The notes under the pieces: generated by a model
Database searches by the model: none
What the model was told of the DNA's origin: nothing
The model's input: the letters and a program-made list of their open reading frames with translations, nothing else
Shown: piece after piece, positions 57,390-64,000 of the stretch
How positions within the stretch are numbered: position 1 is the stretch's first letter
Layout: each line of letters begins with the position of its first letter
Source: Hemileia vastatrix
Lineage: Eukaryota > Basidiomycota > Pucciniomycetes > Pucciniales > Zaghouaniaceae
Length of the DNA: 64,000 nucleotides
NCBI GenBank assembly: GCA_030280995.1
Contig: JASXTE010000002.1
Span: forward strand, 6,135,683 to 6,199,682
Direction of reading: 5' to 3'
Translations under genes and position numbers: made by a program

Positions 57390-58809
57390 GTCATCTATCT
57401 TCTCAGGATCAATTGTATCATCCTACCAATGAATTACTTATAGGTAATGAGATTGATATAGAGTTACTGGATATAATTGATAAAGATTTAAAGAAATATT
57501 CATTTGAAAATAACATGTTAAACTTGTCTTTACATTATGACAATGTACATAGTTTTATTGATCACCAGGATAATACTAGTCACATTAAAATGGAACCAAA
57601 TGAAGTAAATCTTGAGCCTGATGATGAGTCATCTGAATTGGAAATGGAAAAAATTGAATATTTTCTAAAAGAAAATACAATGGAATCAAAAATCATTAGA
57701 AAATCATTATTAAGAATTGAAAAATTAGAAGAATTCTCTAGAGAGTCAAACAATAATACAGAAAGTGTATTATTAAACCTCAAACAATCATTGAGTACCA
57801 CAGCCAATAGGTTAAAAATTATTGAAAATTCAAATAATGAATTAACCAATGAAAACAATCAATTAAACTCTGAGATTAAGAATTTACAAAATAAATTAGA
57901 ACATTGTCAGAATATTATGGCTACCATAGAGGGATGTGTAAAATTGTCTTTTTCAAATGTTCATGATACCTTAACACATGTACCTGTAATAAAGAATAGG
58001 TTACAAAGGGTAGAAATTGAAATAGCTAACATTTTGAAGAATAATGATAAAATAAAAGATAATAACTCCTATGTGGAAAGAGTACCAGGTTTTATGAAAC
58101 ACTCAGATAATAAACCAATTATTGAACATGAAAATAGTGTCATGGGCTCTGAGAATATAAAATCAGTAAATGATGAAATAAATGATCATATTTCTGAAGT
58201 AAGTGAATTACATAATATTTCTCAGGTTAGGGAAGCAAAAACTAACCAAAAGAGCTGGCCTAAGTTAGATCAGTACCCTTCTTTTGACAGGGATTCAAAG
58301 TCTTATTGGAAACAATTCATTCAGAGAATTGATAACTGAAAATTTTCATACAAATTACCTGATGAAGAAATTACATCAAAATTGATATCTTTATTTACAT
58401 ATGTGGCCTTATTATGGTTTGAATCTGTATTGAGTGAGGGAATTAACTACTCATGGAATGAATGGAAGGCACTAATTTAAAGGCAATTTGGTGGCCCAAG
58501 ATTTAGAATCACTCAACAAAGATTGTATAAAAAAGCCAGATATAATACAAATTCTGGAGATAAAACCATGGTATTTTTAATGAATTTAATAAAAATCATG
58601 AAAGCCATTGATCCAAAAATGGATTATGAGTGGTCAAAAGAAAAAAAATATATAAACTGCCTATATCAGTCAGAGACATTATTGTAGCTAGAACTGAAAC
58701 CATCAGAGATACTTCTGGGTTTATTAATATATGCAATGAAATATTATTGACCCACAAATATGAAACCAGGTATAATAATTACAAGCAAAGTGTTGAGTTA
58801 GTATAACCT
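57383..58809 (+). pseudogene. Gypsy-4 Gag, damaged
   Basis: Gag frame begins at the ORF-B junction (TTG-GTA-AGT, 57383), with no ATG nearby. LVSHLSSQ matches LVSRLPSQ of Gypsy-3. A long coiled coil (NSNNELTNENNQLNSEIKNL) leads to the core SWPKLDQYPSFDRDS. TGA at 58337-58339 (Leu in Gypsy-3) ends the 318-codon frame. The remaining core (LPDEEITSKLISLF, LLWFESVLSEG) reads on with stops at about 58478 and 58804. Confidence 0.8.
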
Positions 58810-61800
58810 ATGAAAAATAAGTTACCAGTGAAGAAGAAAAAACCTTCAGCTCCCCTTGTCCCTAAAAGAAAAGAAAATAACACTTGCTACAAATGTAATG
58901 AACCTTGGGCTAAAGGTCATAATTGTAAGAAAAGAATAAATGTTATTGAAAACTCACAAGATTCTGAGCAAAGTAACCATGAAGATGAAAAAGAGGAATC
59001 TAGTGAGGATTGTAAAAGTAACATTTCTTACAGTAATGATGAAAATGAGATATATGTATTAGAACAGAATATTATGTTCCTGAATGAAGCAATACATAAT
59101 ACAGATACATCTTTAACTTCCATTGAAGAAGCAGAAATTATCAAAGATGTATCTCCTGATACTTACAGAATCACACCTATTAGAGCACCTGTTATTATAT
59201 GTGGAAAAGAAATGAATGCCATTCTTGACACTGGGGCTGCAGGTAGTGTAGTTTCTATTAACACTTTAATAAAAATAGATAGTAAGTATAAGGAAAAACT
59301 AGAGCCTGTACAGAGAAAGAACTGGAGGGGTTTTGGTTCAGTATTAAATCCAATTGGCAAATAAAAAACTGATGTATTCTTTAAATATAATAATGGATAT
59401 GTAAGAGCAGTGTGTAAATTTGTAGTAATGGATAATAATAATTGTAGTGATTGGTTTATTATTGGAAATGACTTATTGACCAAATTTGGCATTAAACTAG
59501 ATCCTGCAAATAGTTGCTTCACTATAGGCGTAAATGGGAAAAGAAAAATCAAGATTTCCTATGAAAATTCAGTTTATTCTATTGCTCCTAAAGAAGAAAA
59601 ACTGCAAGGCAGAAGAACCACCTCTGAAGTGGTAGAATTGGAAAATGAAATCCAAAAAGCCTCTTTCAGTCCTCAACTCTCAAAAATTGAAGAAAACAAT
59701 ATTTTGAGATTGATTAAATCTTATCCTATGGCATTTTCTCATGGTTCAAATGAACTAGGATTGGTCAAAGACAATGAGATGAAAATCTCTTTAAGTTGTG
59801 ATCTGGATAATATTCCTAGAAGCTTGAAAAAGAAACCTTACCCAGCTTCTCCTGCAAAAAGGAAAGACATAGAAGACAACATTAAAATGTTGTCAGAAAT
59901 GGGTATTGTTAAAAAAGTGGACACAACACCTAAGTAAGGTGTTATTTCACCAGTTTTAATCTCTTATGAAAAATATAAGGCAAGATTATGTGGTGATTAC
60001 AGAGATCTGAATACATACACTGTAGATGATATTTACCTTCTACCAAGGATAGCTTCTATCTATGCTACCTTAAAAGGAGCAAAATATATTTCCTGACTGG
60101 GTGGAAACAAAGGTTACCACCAGATTCCTGTAGAAAAGAATTCTCAGGATTTCTTACTCATAACCACACATGTGGAGATATATAAATATGTGAGAATGAC
60201 TTTTGGCCCAAAGAATGCGCCTTCAGTCTTCTGAAAATTGATGGATAGTATTTTTCATCAGGAAATGGTTGAAGGATGGCTTTTGTTTTATATTGATGAT
60301 ATCATAGTTTTTCCAAAAACATATGATGAACATTTAAATCACCTGAAAAGAGTATTTCAAAAAATGGATGAAATTAATATGACAATTGAATTAAAGAAAT
60401 TTAAGTTTGGGTTTTAATCCTTGAAAGTACTTGGACATGTTGTATCTGGATTACAAATTTGTGTTGACCAGAACAAAGTGGAATCAATAAAAACATTAGT
60501 ATACCTAAGAATGTTAAAGATGTTCAATGTTTTTTAGGTATGTGTATATATTATAGGCAGTATATAAAAAACTACCAATTCATTGCAGCCCCTTCAACAA
60601 CATTAATCAGGAAAAATGAGGCTTTCATTTGGAGTAATGAAAGACAACATGCCTTTGATAAATTAAAGGAATGTTTAATTTCAGCTCCAATATTGGGACT
60701 TCCAGACTTTAACCTCCTTTTTATCTTGTATACTGATGCAAGTTTCACAGGGTTAGATGCTGCTTTACAGCAGAAACAGATAATAAATGGGAAATTATCT
60801 GAAGTAGTTATCTGTTATATATCCAGAACCTTAAGAAATACAGAATTAAGGTATGGTGCCACCCAACTGGAATGTTTAGCCATTGTGTGGGCCCTGGAGA
60901 AACTTCATTACTATCTGGAAGACCAGAAGTTTGAATTAATAACAGATTACAGTGCAGTAAAATCATTACTAAACATGAAAACACCTAATAGGCACATGTT
61001 TATCTGGAAACTAGCTGTACAAGATTACAGAGGAAGAATGAAAATCACTCATAGAGCAGGAACATTGCATTCTAATTTGAATTTATTATCCAGAAGCCCT
61101 TTGCCAAATGATACTGACAACCCAGAATATGTACCTGAAAATGAGTTTATACATATATTTGGGATTTATATAGTGGATTTAGAGGAAGAATTTATGCAAA
61201 CTATATTAGAAAATTATTCATCTGATAAAGATTTGTCCAAATTATCTACCATTTTAAATGATTGAAATAATGCCTCTATGAGTGCATTAATTAAAACCTT
61301 ACCTCCAAATTATAAAAATGCATTGGAAAAAGGTATACTGTCAATTGAAGATGGATATATATATTACAAGAAAAAGCTAAGTAATGTAATAGCTATACCA
61401 CCCTCTATAAAAGAGTTAATGTTGAGTACTTGTCATAATGACATCTTAGCTGGTCATTTTGATTTTAGAAAAGCATTAACCAGAGTTAAAAATACAGCCA
61501 GGTGGATAAACATGAAAGAAGATGTACAAAAATACATTGAAACATGTGAGTCTTTTCAAAAATCTAAAAGATTAACTGGGAGGAGAGCTGGGTTGTTACA
61601 ACAAATAGCACAGCCCAAAGCTCAATGGAAAATTATAAACATGGATTTTGTCACTAGCTTTCCATTAGCAGGAAAAGAAAGTTTTATTTCTTTCTGGGTA
61701 ATTGTAGATAGATTAACAAAAATGTGTAAATTTATCCCTACCCATAAAGAGGTATCTGCTAAAGACTTGGAATTACTATGGTGGACTCAAATGATGAATA

Positions 61801-62702
61801 ATGCTGGGTTCCCCAAAGCCATAATCTCTGAAAGAGACCCTAAATTTACTTCAGAGTTCTGGACATCTTTGATGGAAGTATCAGGTTGTCAATTGAAATT
61901 GTCTACAGCACACCATCCACAAACTGATGGGCTGGCTGAGAAAATGATACAGACTTTGGAAGATATGATCAGAAGATATTGTGCCTTTGGATTGGAATAC
62001 AAAGACAATGAGAAATTCACAAATGACTGGGTAACATTAATTCCTGGACTTGAATTTACTTATAATAGCACAACTCATTCTGTAACAGAGAAAAAACCAT
62101 TTGAACTCTGGCTGGGATATGTACCAAATACCCCAGTAAACCATTTGGATAAATTACTAAGGTTAGATATACACCCTGGTACTAAATCCATTATTCATAT
62201 GCAAAAAATGTGTAGAAAGCACGCAGAAGAATGCATCCAAAAAGTATTTGAATATTAAAAGAAAAGGTGGGATAAATCTCATAAAGAGTTTGAATTCAAA
62301 AAAGGAGATGAAGTCCTAATTTCAACACTACATTTTAACTTACAAGGTAATGTTAAATTGTAGGATCCTTTTGTGGGACCTTTTTTAGTAAGAAAAATGG
62401 TTGGGGATTATGCTGTGGAAGTCATACTATATGCCCCATATGATAGGAAACATCCAGTTTTCCCTATCTCATTATTAAAACATTACCATGCAAATGATCC
62501 TAACTTATTTCCAAAAAGAAAAGGAAGGCCTAAAAAGCAACCTGAAGAAATTGTGGAAAAAGAAGAGAATGAAAAAATACTCAAGAAAATAATCCTTACT
62601 AAAGAGAAAGGAACTGAGTATTTATTAAGATTTAAGGGGAAATCAAATGAATTTGATAAATGGATACCTGAAAGAAATATCAAATCTATCCTCCCTTCTT
62701 AA
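58810..62702 (+). pseudogene. Gypsy-4 Pol with chromodomain, degraded
   Basis: Knuckle CYKCNEPWAKGHNC near 58890; protease ILDTGAAGSVVS near 59222; RT from ~59750 with YIDDIIVF near 60291, interrupted by stops (59362, 59935, ~60096, ~60232, ~60415); RNase H YTDASFTGLDAAL near 60730; integrase 61278-62258 with MDFVTSFP, SERDPKFTSEFW and GLAEKMIQTLED; chromodomain to 62702 (TEYLLRFKGKSNEFDKWIP). One zinc-site Cys is Phe (CESFQKSK) and the second catalytic Asp of integrase is Glu (SERD). Inactive. Confidence 0.87.
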
Positions 62703-62895
62703 AAATTTAAACAGAAATAAATCTCTGTTAAACCAGCTGAGGGTTTGAAAGCCAGTACTCATAATATTTTATTATGTTTTATTTCTTTAAAGAATTAATC
62801 TTTAATTCTACAGAATTTTCTGTATACCTGAAAAATAATATATAAAAAAAGTGTATAACTTATTATTTTTTTATTGTTTTTTTTGGGTGGGCAAG

Positions 62896-64000
62896 TGTCA
62901 GCCTGGATATTCCCAGGACTGAGTAAAAAGTACTTATAAGTTATGTTAAACACATGTACTATACATGGGAGCAATAAATTAGAGTACACAAATAGTATAC
63001 ATAAGTAAATATATGATAAAATACAAAATATGCCATTATAACACCTTATATACACATATATATCCACCTTTTATAAGTATTATGTACTTAATATTAAGTT
63101 GTAAAATGTTAGGGTAATCTTAAGAACATTAAATATAAGGCTACATAATTTTTAAGTAGACTTAAAGCTGTCGTTTTCATTTTTTATGTGAAAAACAAGA
63201 AATGTGCTTTAAATCTCTTAAAATTTGACTATATGTGCTATAAATATAAAAATATTAAAATTGTGCTTTGACAGATCAATTTTTTGTTATTAGAGCTCTT
63301 TATTTGGCTACTCAAATTAATAAAAATAAAACTTTTCAAATTTGGTGTTTTTTATGCCAGAAATGGCTTCTGTGTACTGGCCACATACTGTCTGCATTTT
63401 TCCTGTGTGAATAGCTTCATTTTTAGCAAAGTTAGCTTTTTCAAACTATAATTACCCCACATTATATGCCTGCTGTGGGGAAACACGCTAAAATAGACGA
63501 CAGGTGCTTATTTAGTGTCCTAGCTTAATTACAAATGCATTGACCCTCTTTATATGCACTAATTTAATTAATAACCTCAATCTTGGCGCTTTAATTCACT
63601 ACCACGCTTAAATTTGCCTAAATTAGTAAAAAATTTACCCATGCAAGCGCCTGCCAAGGACTGCATGTAGTTACACCACATCTCACACCCTTTTTTTGGA
63701 TTTCAAGTGGTTTCTCAGTCAATTTTGGTTATTTTTGAATGGGGATCCCACCTAGTATAATGTCATGATTAGCCCCAAAATTTCTACTGTTAATCCCCCT
63801 TATTATTTTGTAGTAATTAGTCTTAATTTTTCCTTTTTAGTCTTTTATTTTAATTCATAACATGCATATACTCTCTTTTTTGCTTATTCTTTATTTTTGA
63901 TAGATTATCCCTATTACTACTGGATTTTGGTGGGTGATAAAATTCTAATTATGTTACTAGACACTCTTTATGTTGTTTGGAATTTCTATTAGTTGGAATG
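62896..64000 (+). repeat. Gypsy-4 3' LTR, cut by window edge
   Basis: Starts TGTCAGCCTGGATATTCCC after GGGTGGGCAAG and aligns with the 5' LTR to the last base of the window; about 390 bp and the right target duplication lie outside. Confidence 0.87.

Larger units (their letters stand above)
54788..64000 (+). mobile_element. Gypsy-4, chromovirus, 3' end outside window
   Basis: 5' LTR 54788-56278, leader to 56873, overlapping ORF-A/ORF-B, Gag, Pol, and a 3' LTR from 62896 that is cut by the window. CAAAT (54783-54787) would be the left target duplication. Protein similarity to Gypsy-1/3 is high in Pol but the LTRs are of family D, so this is a separate lineage. Numerous stops; inactive. Confidence 0.9.

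Overview
The window is eukaryotic, AT-rich and dominated by mobile elements. Its one intact host gene, at 50150-51692, is a GDP-mannose transporter with four short introns (69-129 bp). The gene type, the intron sizes and the mix of chromoviral Ty3/Gypsy, Copia, Tad-like LINE, hAT and Tc1/mariner sequences suggest a filamentous fungus. A basidiomycete with a large repeat-rich genome, such as a rust fungus, is my inference and not a proof.

Layout. 1-5220: the 5' end of a leftward Copia element (Gag start, primer-binding site, LTR), a PIF/Harbinger-like MITE, a possible orphan exon, and the 3' end of a rightward Copia element (RT tail, RNase H, LTR). 5220-6700: a solo LTR and an internally deleted Tc1/mariner element. 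6703-30480: a Tad-like LINE broken into three pieces by two full-length Ty3/Gypsy elements. Gypsy-1 (8523-18411, +) and Gypsy-2 (19391-29368, -) are themselves interrupted by solo LTRs. Removing each Gypsy element with one target-site copy rejoins the LINE reading frame exactly. 30480-34907: AT-rich sequence with a ~190-bp tandem repeat. 34908-43733: Gypsy-3 (+), the youngest and least damaged copy. 43934-45424: a solo LTR. 45885-47460: a decayed hAT transposase. 48780-49420: a decayed Tc1-like transposase (-). 50150-51692: the transporter gene. 53104-54299: an almost pure (AAAAAT)n array about 1.2 kb long, followed by a G-rich stretch with a G-quadruplex motif. 54788-64000: Gypsy-4 (+), whose 3' LTR runs off the window.

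All four Gypsy elements are chromoviruses. They carry a long coiled-coil Gag with a C-x2-C-x7-H-x-C knuckle, then protease, RT, RNase H, integrase and a C-terminal chromodomain. None has an undamaged coding region. Gypsy-3 is broken only by two neighbouring nonsense codons, a 25-bp deletion, a 1-bp insertion and a stop before the chromodomain.

The most unusual signal lies at the start of these elements. A second reading frame of about 150 codons (called ORF-B here) overlaps the 5' end of gag. It is recognisable in all four copies, which belong to three LTR families. It ends each time in Pro-Trp-stop inside the same short sequence (TGGTAAGT), which is also a consensus 5' splice donor. The Gag frame continues from there one base back. 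This looks like a dedicated expression arrangement (splicing, -1 frameshifting or a separate small protein) that I do not recognise from described Ty3/Gypsy elements.
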